A stretch of 64,000 nt of DNA from Glandiceps talaboti. Its lineage: Eukaryota > Hemichordata > Enteropneusta > Spengelidae. The notes below the pieces were generated by a model that had not been told where the DNA came from, ran no database searches, and worked only from the letters and a program-made list of their open reading frames with translations. This document shows positions 19,263-36,600 of this stretch, piece after piece (within the stretch, counting starts at the first letter, position 1; each line of letters starts with the position of its first letter). The stretch lies in assembly GCF_964340395.1 (NCBI RefSeq), contig NC_135569.1:2692400-2756399 (forward strand), read 5' to 3'. Position numbers and translations under genes: made by a program.

Positions 19263-19892
19263 AATACAGTGAAATATATATTATATCTGCATACAGGCAT
19301 AATTCAAGGTTGTGTTGGCTAATAATGTCGCCCAGTGGATATATCCTTACTGTGAATACACCCCCCCTTCCCGGTGATATCTCCACAATTACATCATATA
19401 ATGTAAAGGACAATATTTTTAAACTTTTGTTCTCTAATAATGGCAGTTCTTAAATTCTTCTCACATAAAATCTGTCATTGACTAGAATAATTATAAGACG
19501 CAAAAAAGGGAAGTATTGATATTCGGAACACAGATCTCGATAAGCTTATCGGTGATCACAACTTGTCGTCAGTCACCTGCTGCTAATTCATCTCTAGATC
19601 TGCTGAAGTTGTCAGATTTTCACGAACGTGAAACTGTTACAAAATTACTAAAAATGTTGTTTTATTTTTATTCAGAACTATGAATGCGTGCTAATAGTTT
19701 ATGCAAATATTTTTTGTAATGTATATTTAGTCATACAGTACGCAAACAAGTAAAGTATGCGTGATTAAATGAAAAAAAATTATACACGTGAATAACCAAT
19801 CTATACCAATCTCTCAAGCCAGAACTAGAGTACGGGCCTGTATACTATTAAAATAATGTACTGTGTTTCTAAACTTACATGATATTGGACAG

Positions 19893-19894
<2 letters not shown>
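19263..19894. other. Spacer, AT-rich
   Basis: No exon or known repeat is recognised. The sequence ends at the start of a long TA tract. Confidence 0.45.

Positions 19895-19987
<93 letters not shown>
19895..19987. repeat. (TA)n microsatellite
   Basis: About 46 TA units. Abuts an 89-bp module that is repeated downstream. Confidence 0.97.
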
Positions 19988-22324
<2,337 letters not shown>

Positions 22325-23280
22325 ATGGCAGACGAAGCACCTCAACTCAAACGCGACTCAACCATGCAAGTTACAGCTCAGGTATGACACTTTCTGTAAA
22401 TTTTCTGACGAATTTTGATGTTTTCGCTTCTTCTTTCGCTAGAGTACCTTTGTTCTTCTTGTTCCAAGATGGCTATGTACAACTACCGTGGCTTGAGAAG
22501 CGCGCGTAGGCGACAACTAGATTTACTAACGTTAAATCCATCGCATGTTTAAATAAATAGTCGTAACGGAATCGCATTAACAGTTTTTACAAGATCTGTA
22601 TAGAATTATCTCTGTAAATATTATAGTTTTATGTTTTCTGTATTGTTTTTCATATTTCCTGCCCTTAAACTGGGGTAACGTATAAAGCCTATAGGCTGCA
22701 CATAGCATAATATATTCAAGACGCCAATTCGATCTTAGCGTCATAAGCTAACGTATCGCTAGGATCATAACACAGTTCACCAGTATATTAGTAGGGCATC
22801 AAATGAGCGTTATCATTTATTTTCTGTTATTTTTTTCTATAATATCGTATCGTCTACCGTGACAGTTGATGTCCGGGGAGACCGATTTCTTTGTTCCGAC
22901 TTTCGAAGGCTTGTTTCTATTGTAAACACGTGTGTATAGTATAATAGTGTACAGTGTTCCGTTGTGTAGCCATTTGCCATTGTTTCAATGTGAGAGACGC
23001 GTTAATATCATAGCGTTCTGTCGGCCCGTTTTAAGTATAGACACATGTACATATGCACGAAACTGTCAGAATACAAAAATACAAAATGTTACAATAACCA
23101 GCTCTCTCAAGCTGACACCCACATACCCAGGTGGCGCATTGCTGGCGTCTCGATTGACCAGTAGCGTCACCCTAAGTCAAGAGTGTACATAGTAAATCAT
23201 TACTAATATACTATTTAGTTTTCCTTTCGTTTTCGTATAGAAGTAAACTCGCGTTCAGGTTAACGTGGGGGGGGGGGGGT

Positions 23281-23327
<47 letters not shown>

Positions 23328-26300
23328 GAGTAATCTGCTTATAAACAATATTTTCTCTCCAATTTTTATGGTATTAATCTGTATTTTCGTGAATTGCTAG
23401 TTAATGCTGGAGTGGTCTATTGTTCATTCACTGTCACAAAGCAAGACTGCAAGCAGTAATGACTCTCATTAGTGTGTTATGTAATGGTATTGTTTTCACT
23501 TCAGTCATAAACATCCTTTGTTTTATTGATGTCTAGAGCACTAGTTCTTCAAAGTCAATTTTGTTCAGAGAAGTTCTGTAAATTCAAGAGTTCAAAAGTT
23601 GAGTTAGCTTTTTGAATGAAAGGTGGAATTTCTATTGATAGTAGCAAGCTGAACTTTGGGTTTCAGGTGTTCACAGCTTTTATAAAAATATGGGCGGGTA
23701 CTGTCATAGGGTATGGTTGCTCTCTTTGTACGTATAGCTTGTATGAGGTCAGACATACAGCATTGAAATCTTAGACTGGGAAAACCTTGTACTATGCAAA
23801 TATCTGGTTTAATGTTAGTCTCTCAAGGTTTATTTATGTTGACAAGGAGGTCTATAGCAGTCAGTAGAGTTCACAAAGGTCACACGTCTATACAGACCAT
23901 TCAAAGACTATTTTTATCACAGATGGTATGAACATAAAATATGGTTTTAAGTGTAATGTTGTTATTCTCATTGTAAGCTAAAGCTGGTTAACTTACATTT
24001 TCATATATTCACATGATTGTTTCTGAGATGATTGTACACTTTGTGGATTTGAAGACACATCCATTCTCACAAACCAGAGCTGTTATTTCCTTCGAGCCAT
24101 CTTTGGATGGTGCCATAAAAGAGGCTGTGGTTTGTGACGATGGACACATCATATCACCAGGCTCAAAATAATGAGTAGTCTGGAGCTCATAGACTACTAA
24201 ACATCACATCTAGACTACCAAATTTATAGGGTGGTTGTTTGTTAGACAAACGGAAATCAATAGAGATTGTAGCTGTAGCAGTTTACTTGGCTAGCTTTAT
24301 AGTTATCATGGGTGAAACTACTGGTGTATATTTCACCCAAGCCCTAGTGACGGTCACTGACTGATTTGTATGTTGAATACTTAATTCTTGGAAGTGAAGG
24401 GTATGACATTTTGAGGCTAGATTTGGGGCCTGAATAGTGTGGGTCTGGGTCTGTGTGTGTGTGTGTGGGGGGGGGGGGTAAGTGGTTTGGGATGGAGGGG
24501 ATTTAGGGTAAAGTGGTGGTTCGGATGTGGACGTTAGGGTTGGGGTAATAAAATACAGATTGATGGAAATTTGGAGGCAAGGATGTAGTTAGGTTCAGGT
24601 TTCTCAAATGAATTTGTATGAGAAGTGAGTAAAATTGAAAATATAACAATAAATAAGCTAAGCAAAATAGTTAACAGTTAATATGATTTAGTTGAGAGGT
24701 AGGTAAGTCTTGGCTTTCATTACATAAAAAATGTAAAAATAGCGCACTTTTTATACAAAGAGAAAGATCCCTGAATTAATTATCATTATTATTGTTATTA
24801 CACAGTATTTAGAAAATGTCTGACATAATGAGATTAGTTCGTCTGTTTATGTTGGCTCTAAAATGTAAAAATATTGCACTTTTTATACAAAAAGAAAGAT
24901 CATTATTGTGGTTATTACACAGTATTTAGAAAATGTTTGACATAATGAGATTAGTTTGTCTGTTTTATGTTGGCTCTAAAATGTTATTTATCCGCAAAAA
25001 ATTGTCAAGTATGTCAAAGTTGTATTAGTCAGGTTTTATTGTTCACTAATATACATGTACTTTCAAAGTGATAATAGATTTCAAACATTGTCAGATCATT
25101 AAAAAATGGCCCTTCTGTTTTATTTGAGTTCAAAAATCCCAGCTACGCATTTGCAAAGATAGTATTAGCTATATAATGTATTATATAACTATTTATAAGT
25201 ATGAACATATTTTGAATTTTATACGTTTGTGTTCTGAATGACCTGGTTTCTAAAATTAAAACAAAAATGCTTTGAAACACGTACACATAGCAGTGATAGA
25301 TTTGTAGGAAATATTATGTTATTTGCAGTTATTTATTTTACTCTATGTCTGCAGTTTTCTTTCAATACCTGTATATATTGTACACTGATCAGTGTACCCT
25401 CTAATGATAGCCAAATTATGTTGTGGGTCAAAATGATAAAAACTGGGATTTCTTGTGAGTCACCACGTAGTAAGAGATAGGGTAACACCAAATATTGGTG
25501 TGTCACTAGAAATTGTTTGCATCAGTGGTGCACCAAATGGCTTAGAGGGCACACTGACCACATAGTAAGAGATAGGGGAACACTAAATTTTTGATGCATC
25601 ACTACAAATTGTTTGCATCAGTGGTGCATCAAATTGGCTTAGAGGGCACACTCACCACAAAGTAAGAGATAGGGGAACACCAAATTTTGGTGCATCACTA
25701 GAAATTGTGCGCATCAGTGGCATGTCAAATTGGCTTAGAGGGCACATTGACACTTACTGTAGTGACTTGAAAGCCCATTTAGCTGGGTAATTCCTTGTTT
25801 TGACTTGTTTTTGTTACTATTATATTATGTGATTACATGTCACTCTAAATCTAACAAGCATACTAATACTACTGTAGTATTAAATTGGTTACATTAAATT
25901 CACAACAGACACTAAAACACACCCAGTAATAAGCATTTCAGGAAATAACTTATATTTATAGTGTACTGTCTTTATAACCTTAGTATAAACAATTAAAACA
26001 TACTAAACTGTAATACACCTATCGATAATGATTTTAGAAGTTTCACTAGATTTTCCGTTTATTTTATCTCATTACTGATACACTTTGTGATAATGTCTAT
26101 CAGGTCATCTAGGTGGTGTTACAGCTACAATAAACTTATCTAGTAATTACAAGACTTGACTCTTGTTCTCTGGTATACAGTCACAGGTGAATTATGATCT
26201 ACTGATTGTCACAGGACAAATATTTAGTTTTGAATTGCTTGCTAAAAGGGTGATAATTTGTTATGATGTGATAAGTGACTGTGATAAGTGACAAACAATG

Positions 26301-27594
26301 TGATAAGTGACAAACAACATTATGATGAGTGGGAAATGACTGTCAAATAATGTGATGATAAAGTGACTAGTGAAATTGTGACAACACACTAGTGATAGGT
26401 AACAATGTGATGTGATTTACAAATGTGATAAGTGATATTGATAAGTGACAAAACGTGATAAGCGACAAATAATGTGACAAGTGACACTAAAATGACTAGT
26501 GACAGATTGTGACAACACAGTAGTGATAGGTAACAATGTGTATTTGTGTAAGTGTCAGTGAACATAACTTTGTAGATTTTATAGGAGAGGAAATGTAGAT
26601 TTCACGACTTGATTTATTTGTAATCTGAGAAATACAGGTTGCGAAAGACATTGATATATTTAGAATAAGATTCCATGCTTTGACAGCATAAAGTGTGTTT
26701 AGTTCCTATTTTGAACACACAGACTGGTGTAATAAATGTATGTTTGTTAAGTAGCTGTTATTTTTGGCGCTTTATGACTTTTGATAGTTACCTAGAGTAC
26801 ATTTGTCTACCTACATGTAACAGTGTGTCAGCTTTTCCTGGAAACAGTGTCAGTGTTGCCATGGTGATTTGATTCCAAGGCCAGGGAATTCTAATGTATA
26901 GTGTTGACCTATGCATTTAGTCTAGTTCTTATACAGTATCGTCATGATTTATACCGTTACTCACAGTCTAGTTCTTATACGGTATCGTTATGATTTATAC
27001 CGTCACTCAAAGTTGGTATCCAGACTATATACATTGGTCAAAGTCTCTGATAGCAAATGCAATTATTGGAGCTGGTATTGCTTGCATGCCTTACATGAAT
27101 ACTCCTGCAAGAAGTTTTAAAAATTAATTTGTGACTTAATTAATTTTAGAGTATTCGGTTCTTTGAAAAAGCCATGGTGTAAACCTAGTTACCTAGCTTC
27201 AAGTTGTGTTGTGATTTTGGTTATCACTTTCCCTATCTGACTTGACTCTAGGCTACAATAGGTGTGGTACTGGTTGAAAACCCATGTTGTTTTTACTCTC
27301 AATATTAATATAATTAACTATATGCTGACTGTTATGTTAATACCTGTATTATTTTGACCTTTTTTTTGAATATGCAGGAGGGTATCCAATTTCTGAAAGA
27401 ACAAGGTGCTGAAACACTCCTCAAAATGCAAGGTTTAGACGAAGAAGGGGAAGGAGATGGAGATGACAAACCAAAAGTTGCACGTGATAATACAATGGTC
27501 GGCACAGTAAAGGTAAGGAAAAAATATCATTTATCTATATATATCATGTATATATGAAAATATTAGTACTGTGTAGGCATAGTAAAGGTAAGGA

Positions 27595-27649
<55 letters not shown>

Positions 27650-30600
27650 ATTTTCAAATCTTGAGAATGGATAGATATTTGTTTTGTAATGCAGGAAGCT
27701 ATACACTGCATTATTTAATTGAGATAGTCTTTGTAAGGTATCAGTATTTCCTAAAGTAATTATTAGATAAGTAGATTTGTTATCTGTCAGTAGTACTAAA
27801 CATAGCTATCTACTGTTTAGTTTCAGAACAACAAGTTTGTATTATGTGTTACTGATACTAAAGCCAAACATAAACTGTAAACATTGACATTTTCACTACT
27901 GCAAATTTTTGTAGTTTTACAGTCTTCAGCAAGTCCTTAAAGACTAATTTTTACAAGTTACCAGACAGGTACATTGTGTTCATGTACAAGAAGGAATTTT
28001 AGTCACTACTTATTTTTACTAGTTACCAGACTGGTATATTGTGTTCATGTACAAGAAGGCATTTTAGTCACTACTTATTTGTACTAGTTACCAGACTGGT
28101 ATATTGTGTTCATGTACAAGAAGGCATTTTAGTCACTACTTATTTGTACTAGTTACCAGACTGGTATATTGTGTTCATGTACAAGAAGGAATTTTAGTCA
28201 CTACTTATTTTTACTAGTTACCAGACTGGTATATTGTGTTCATGTACAAGAAGGCATTTTAGTCACTACTTATTTGTACTAGTTACCAGACTGGTATATT
28301 GTGTTCATGTACAAGAAGGAATTTTAGTCACTACTTATTTTTACTAGTTACCAGACTGGTATATTGTGTTCATGTACAAGAAGGAATTTTAGTCACTACT
28401 TATTTGTACTAGTTACCAGATTGGTACATTGTGTTCATGTACAAGAAGGCATTTTAGTCACTACTTATTTGTACTAGTTACCAGACTGGTACATTGTGTT
28501 CATGTTCAAGAAGGCATTTTAGTCACAACTTATTTTTACTAATTACCAGACTGGTACATTGTGTTCATGTACAAGAAGGCAATTTTAGTCACTACTTATT
28601 TTTACTAATTACCGAACGAGTACATTGTGTTCATGTACAAGAAGGCATTTTAGTCACTACTTATTTGTACTAGTTACCAGACTGGTACATTGTGTTCATG
28701 TTCAAGAAGGCATTTTAGTCACAACTTATTTTTACTAATTACCAGACTGGTACATTGTGTTCATGTACAAGAAGTCATTTTAGTCACTACTAATTTTTAC
28801 TAATTACCAGACTGGTACATTGTGTTCATGTACAAGAAGACATTTTAGTCACTACTAATTTTTACTAATTACCAGACTGGTACATTGTGTTCATGTACAA
28901 GAAGGCATTTTAGTCACTACTTATTTTTACTAATTACCAGACTGGTACATTGTGTTCATGTACAAGAAGGTATTTTAGTCACTACTCATTTTTACTAATT
29001 ACCAGACTGGTACATTGTGTTCATGTACAAGAAGGTATTTTAGTCACTACTCATTTTTACTAATTACCAGACTGGTACATTGTGTTCATGTACAGGAAGG
29101 TATTTTAGTCACTACTTATTTTTACTAATTACCAGACTGGTACATTGTGTTCATGTACAAGAAGACATTTTAGTCACTACTTATTTTGTTTGCATTTTTG
29201 TTTTCAGTGAAATTAGCGAAAATAAGTTTTACAGTAGCTAGCTAAAGTTGACATAGTTACATAGTTCTGTGTATGTATATATTTGATATATATGTATCTC
29301 ACAGTGTCTAACTATTACATTCACCAGATATTTAGGGTGATAACCCTGTTTAGTTTGTACCATAGGGACCTTGACTTTCTATCACTCTATTGGAAGTGAT
29401 GATTAATAAATAAGTGATAAAAATCAAAGATTAGCTATGATAACATTATATATTAATAGGTTAACTTCACTCTAGGTGCTAGATTGTTGCCATAGTTACC
29501 AAAAATCTAGGTCAGTTGACTTCACTGTATTTCATGATGACAACATGTTTTGAGCAGAAGCCTGTTTCTTCTGTACTGTAAAAATAAAGTAGCAATGCTT
29601 TAATTATCGCTTTTGTCTCTGTTATTGTTAGTCTAGGGTTTCATATTGTCAATCTGTATGTTAAAAACATGTCCTATGATTGAAATACCAGGGCAACTTT
29701 GTTTCTCCTGCATTTGTTTATCTTTGTGTTTGGTTATCTTGTCTCTATACCTTACAACAAACCAATTAGTAGTGGATAAGGCCAAAAAAATATATATATC
29801 TGGTTCTGGTCAGTGTGCACGTGCCCTGAATACCCTCGCGTCAGTCCTTTTTTTCTCGATAATTTTTGCTTTCCCATTCCTTATTTATTCCTGATATCAG
29901 GAGAACAAGCAGCTGAAATCTACCCTACATGCCAAGACTGCTTAAATACAAAGCCTAAACTGCTTTGAAGAAAAAGGACAGAGTATGTAAAGTGTCAAAA
30001 AAATGTGTATTTACTAATTTGCAAAAAAAAAAAAAAAAAAAAAAATTAGGGGAAAAAAAAAATTTGCGTCGTCGCACCACTTTAGAAAGTTTACCCTGAC
30101 CAGAACCAGATATTTTGTTTTTGGCCTAACACCTATTGACACATAAAGGTTTGACAGTAGATGGCAGCCACAGAGTAGTTCTTTGTCCTGTAAACAAAAT
30201 ATGTTCACCAGCTGCTCTGATATAGGAGAATTTAAGAAGGAAGCTGTCTGTCAATCCATGAACAATAAATCTTGACTTAGCTGTTTAAAATATTGAAGTC
30301 AAATACTGCAGTATTTATTTGGGATGGTAAGCATCATCATAGTTAGGTAGTTATTTTAAGGGGTGTGGTGTAGTGTATCTGTGTTGTTTGCAAAGCCCAG
30401 AGTGGGTTTAGGAATGCCCCATCCATCTGTGTGTCAGTTTGACTCTGTAACAAATTTGATCGTAAGTAGTTTAAAATGATAAAAACATGTGTTGTAAGTT
30501 GTATAAATCTTGACTTAGCTGTTTAAAATATTGAAGTCAAATACTGCAGTATTTATTAGGGATGGTAAGCATCATCATTTTAAGGGGTGTGGTGTAGTGT

Positions 30601-33600
30601 ATCTGTGTTGTTTGCTTGCAATGAGCAAAGCCCAGAGTGGGTTTAGGAATGCCCCATCCATCTATTCATCTGTCTGTCAGTTTGACTCATGTAACAAATT
30701 TACTATTTGATCATAAGTAGTTTAAAATGATAAAAACATGTCTTGTAAGTTGTATAAATGTTACCCCGATATGGTTGGCATAGCAATTATTTTTCATAAA
30801 ATACAAATTTAAATGACTTCTGCAGTAGTATGTCCACACCTGTGGTTGCTATAGCAACCTCTTAGAATGATGATTGTAGAACCAAGCTTTGGGTGGCTGT
30901 GGATCTGATGATGTGTCAAGTGTGGTTTCTATAGTAACCATCTTCAATAACGGTGTTCTGCTTGCTTCATGTAGTATTTACTAACGAAATGAATATAGTA
31001 CGGTATTAGATGTTTCAATAATTGATGTACATTAGTTGCCTGGCAGGCTGCTTTGTTGTGAAGTTGTATAAGAGACTTGCTAAGGACTCGTTATCCCATA
31101 TAGAGTGGAAATGTAAAATACCATGTGTAGCAGTCTGGGGATGTCAGGATCATTTAGAAACATACATTAAGCTTTGCTAAATGAGGTCGAAATAGAGAGA
31201 TGATTATGAAAATAACAGATTAAATAATACTTTGATTATTCTGCACCCAGTAATAACTCATAGATTGAAATAGAGAGATGGTTATTAAAATAGAAAATTA
31301 ATAATACTTTGCAGTAATAACTCGGTCTCATTATAGGTTGAAATAGAGAGATGATTATGAAAATAACAAATTAATAATACTTTGATTATTGTGCACCCAG
31401 TTATAACTTAGTCTCATTATAGATTGAAATAGAGAGATGATTACGAAAATAACAAATTTAATAATACTTTGGTTATTCTGCACCCAGTTATAACTCATTA
31501 TAGATTGAAATAGAAAGATGATTATTAAAATAACAAATTAATAATACTTTGGTTATTCTGCACCCAGCAATAACTCATTATAGATTGAAATATAGAGATG
31601 ATTATGAAAATATCAAATTAATAATACTTTGATTATTCTGCACCCAGTAATAACTCATTATAGATTGAAATAGAGAGATGATAATTAAAATAACAAATTA
31701 ATAATACTTTGCAGTAATAACTCGGTCTCATTATAGGTTGAAATAGAGAGATGATTATGAAAATAACAAATTTAATAATACTTTGGTTATTCTGCACCCA
31801 GTAATAACTCAGTCTCTTTATAGATTGAAATAGAGAGATGATTATGAAAATAACAAATTAATAATTGGGGTATATTTTTAAATCATGAAAACATACCGAA
31901 TGTAGCTTGTGTTGTCAAAAATCTTGTAAATATTGCAGTTTCATTAAATTTGCACTGATGTTTCTAGATAAAGCACTTAACGATTTGATTGACAGAAGTC
32001 ATGTTTTTTGTGTCATCTATTATATTGTATTAAACAAACAGATAAAACTTGTTTGGGAATGGGAATGGTATAGATTTCTTTCGCGGATTTGATTTTGATG
32101 GCTTAAAGACTTAATTCATTGTAATATTGCCATCAGTCAATTGACTGTATTTCATCGGATTTTCGTGTTTGTTGATACGATTAAAGCATTACAGATTTCA
32201 CTATAAAATGTAATGCTATGATTGTGTGATTTTACTAGATCTACCGGTAGTTTCTAATTTGTACTCGCTATAAATATATCTTGTGAAAACATCTATTCAC
32301 TAGGACTTCAACTCTGTTTATATTTAAGACACGGCCAAATTAATTATTTCCCTAGTGTAGTATGTGATATTACTTATCAAGTCGGCCAAACTAGTTATTT
32401 CCCTAGTGTAGTATGTGATATTATTTGTCAAGTCGGCCAAATTCAACATTTCCCTAATGTATGTAGTATGTGACACCTCTATTTTTGCAAAAACTTACAA
32501 ATTATGTAAATTAACAATCGATTATATTATGTAAATTATGGTAACTTACATTGTTTTTTTCTGAAGAATACAAAAGAGAACTCTAGTGAAAAAGCCATCT
32601 TCTCTGTCATCACGTGAGGTTTTCCCATAACTCCATCACAAAATGCCCATAACATCCAAATACATGAGAAATGTAGGGCTCAGTTGCACAAGATTTCAAA
32701 TTGATAACAAGGTGCAATTTAATCACCCAAAATCATACACAAGTTGCGTACTAAAGTTGATACCAGTAATCAATACAAGTGTACTAAAGGTAGAAATAAG
32801 TCTGACTGGACTTTTCCTTTAATTAAGTTGATAGCAGTAATCAATACAAGTGTACAACTAAATTAGAAATACGTCTGACCTGACTTTTACTTTAAGTTGA
32901 TAGCAGTACTAAAGTAGAAATAAGTCTGCCTGGACTTTTCCTGTTGATAGCAGTACAAAAGTAGAAATTAGTCTGACTGGACTTTCCCTGTTGATAGCAG
33001 TATGACAGTAGAAATTAGTCTGACTGGACTTTCCCTGTTGATAGCAGTACAAAAGTAGAAATTAGTCTGACTGGACTTTCCCTGTTGATAGCAGTACGAA
33101 AGTAGAAATTAGTCTGACTGGACTTTCCTGTTGATAGCAGTATGACAGTAGAAATTAGTCTGACTGGACTTTCCCTGTTGATAGCAGTACAAAAGTAGAA
33201 ATTAGTCTGACTGGACCTTTCCTTACACAGTAAGTGTCATATTGATATACACACGTGTCAACATAGTGTAACTGCAACTGCAGTGCTCAGCCTCTTTATA
33301 CAAAGGAATACCATTTGACAAGTGTGTTATCAGTTATTTATGTTTAACACTATGTGATTGATTAGCTCTTAGGACTGATACATTTTGTGAAGTACAAGCA
33401 TATTAAGTTAACACAGATTCAAGAATGGAAACTATGCCACTTCTGAACTCGACAAAATAATTTACCTCAGTTTCAGAGACATTGATTGAACACTGAATAA
33501 TTTTAAAAACTCACATTCAGAAAGATTCAAAAAGACATTGATTTCATTTGAGGTTTTATTCTGTGAACTAAGAAAGTTTTAATTAGTGTAGAATATTGAT

Positions 33601-36600
33601 AATTAAGTTGAAAAAAATACAATGCAGTTTCAGTCAGTGAATACAAGTAGCACTGTACATAGTAATTAATTAGTAAAACTTCATCAACTGGAAAGTGATA
33701 TTGAGATACTGCTTATTTAATTTTGTGCATTATTATAAGGTTTATACACAATGAATGAAGAAAATTAATAATTTATTAATTTCATAATATATGACGTAGA
33801 CAGAGCTAATTTACTTGGTAGGTACTGTAGTACAATGATATACCAGATACTACTTGTGTGGTTGACAAATGAGCTGTCTCTAGCTTGTTTGTGATTGGCA
33901 GAGTTGTAGTAGTTTGACCTTTGAACTCTTATCACTTGTTTGTGATTGGCAGAGTGGTTGTGGTTTGATCTTTGAATTGTCAGGTGCAGTAGTTTGACCT
34001 TTTGATCTGGCAGGTAATTCCCGCCAACAGTTAATCCCTTCTTAAATTTTGACCTCACCTATGCATGCTATGAAAAGTGTTGGCAAAATACTATTTTGAA
34101 GAAATCTGTTTCCTCTAGACTTTTAACCCCTTCAATACTGAAAACATTCCCGCCAATATTGTTTGGACAAAATTCTTGGTTTATGTAAGTTTTTGGCATA
34201 TATCAACTTCATTTTAGACTGGAATTAAAGAAATGTTACTTCCTAATGAAGTAATATTATTGTAATTATGAAAATATTCATATAAATTGGGTCCCCATAT
34301 TATTTAAAACTCGTCTCTAGTCATGAAAGGGTTAATAAAATAATGCTAGTGCATAGTGAGAAGTAAAGTGGATCATTTTACCATCAAAAAATTCCTTGAT
34401 TGGTAAAAAAATATTAGTACTCAAATTAAAATGGGCTACAAGTTATCTACACGTTAAAATGAAATAGAGTATAAAATTTCTTATCCAATATTTTAATATT
34501 TGTTGAGAGCTGTTTTAATAGTACATATCATATGCTCTAATTGTTTGAAATGTACAAAATGATACTGTGTACCATGTTGTGTAGAAATGAACTAGAAAAA
34601 CAATGAAATTACATGCTCAGTAACAAAACTATATTTATTTGATCTGAAGGTTTAATCTCAATCAATAGATATCCTAAGAAAACAATAAGAAATTATTATA
34701 TTTATATAGTGTTATTATTGTCAATGTAACAGAAAAATTATGTGGAAAAAATGCAGGGTAGAAACCATCTAGATAGGGTGCAGTTTTATTTGTTCCACAC
34801 TATCAACTATTAGAAACCTGATAAGAGCTGAACAACACAACATATCTCATAGTCTAGATAGGTTGCAATAATATGTAGTACATTGTGACTTCTAAGCATT
34901 CTAGTTGACCTTGGTAGTCATGGTTACAATGGCTAATAGTCTGGTTAGATTTTCATAATTTTCTCATGTGGTAAACTTACATTGTTTAGAAATTGGTAGC
35001 AATAGTGGTTGATTTGGTAAGACTTATATTATTTTTGTGTAGTAAACAGGTATTTTATAGTTCCTTATTAATAGAATCCAGAGATTTTGAAAAACATCCT
35101 TTAAAATGTCCGAAATACCTAATCATTATAGTAGAGTTGAATTGTGATTGTGTATATTTTATAGCTAAGTCTGAATCTGAGACAAAAGACAAATTTACTC
35201 TGTTTTTAATTATGACAAAAAAAAATGATTTACAAAAGTACAAATTTACTCATCCCCCACTATCCTGAAGAAATGATACTGAAAATCAAATAAAATTCCG
35301 GTTGTGTAAAGGTCACCAAAAAATCACATTTTACGAATTGTGACTCTTTTGTATAAAGTGCACAAAGGAACTTATTTGATGTCATACTCTTCTTGCCTGA
35401 AAGGAAATGAAGTTATTGTATGATTTGCTGGTTGCTTAGTTACAACAGAATTTGACTACGTGTGATCTTTCAGTTCTATATTTACATGGGCATGTGACAG
35501 TACGATACGTTAGTGAAATCTGATGACCAAAGTACTGAAGCACTTCTAAGTCTTTGATGTATTATTGGGGTCATCTATATACAGTCATTTATTAATCTGA
35601 GAATGAATGTTCATGAGCTCTGAGTTCGTGGTAAATTAAAATCTTTACTCTCAGAGTCACATATTTCTTGGAAGCATGACAATAACCTATTATAGTACAC
35701 CCCTGACAACGCTGATGAGATGTCAGCGAAAATTTGTGATTCACTTCCAAGAAATGTTTTTTCAGAAATTTTCATTACTATGTATAAATTACTCTGGTAA
35801 TCAAGTTTTCAGTTTACTAAGATACATACACAAACTAAAACTATTGCAATGTGTTATACAACAGTGATAAATTTATAGAATTATTATAAACAAGTGTAAC
35901 AGGAATCCAGTAAGAAGCTTATGTCTGTCTTAGAGTTTTCATTGACAACATTTTGGTTTCATGGAATTTAATCAAATATGGATAATCCACTATCTCTTAA
36001 TTCTTAGATAATACTTGACTACGAAATAGACTTCGTTTTCTCCTGAACAGAACGATTAATCAGCATCCTGGTGTCTGTCTAGGTCGAGTGTGCCCTCTTG
36101 CCACTGAAGCACTCAATTTCTAGTGACGCACCAACATTTGGTGTTCCCCTATCTCTTACTATGTGGTGTCTCACAAGAAATGCCAGTTTTTATCTTTTGA
36201 CTCACAACAACAAAATTTGGCTAACATTAGAGGGCACACTGTCTAGGTCAAATCAGGATATGTTTGAACCAAACTAAATTGTAATTGTGTTCTTTACCTT
36301 GAGGAAAATGTGTTTAAAACAAATACTGAGTGAGAAAATGCTGTTTTTTATAAAACGTTCACAAATTATGAGTACATATCTAGAAAAGAATTTGAAGTTT
36401 GAGATTAAGGAAAAACATATATAGTTATATTCAGAATAATTTGGTGTGATATGAATGTGAAATAAATACTTCATGTATGTAAATTGTTCAACAGATATCT
36501 TTGTCACTAAGTGACATAAGCTGCGTCTGATTTTCACATTTTATTTCATTGAACACAACCAGTATTTTCACTAAGGATTGTAAGTTGTCAAAATAAACCT

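Noticed and set aside
27957-29196. CRISPR-like array
   Set aside because: Units are contiguous 65-bp tandem copies without unique spacers in an animal intron.
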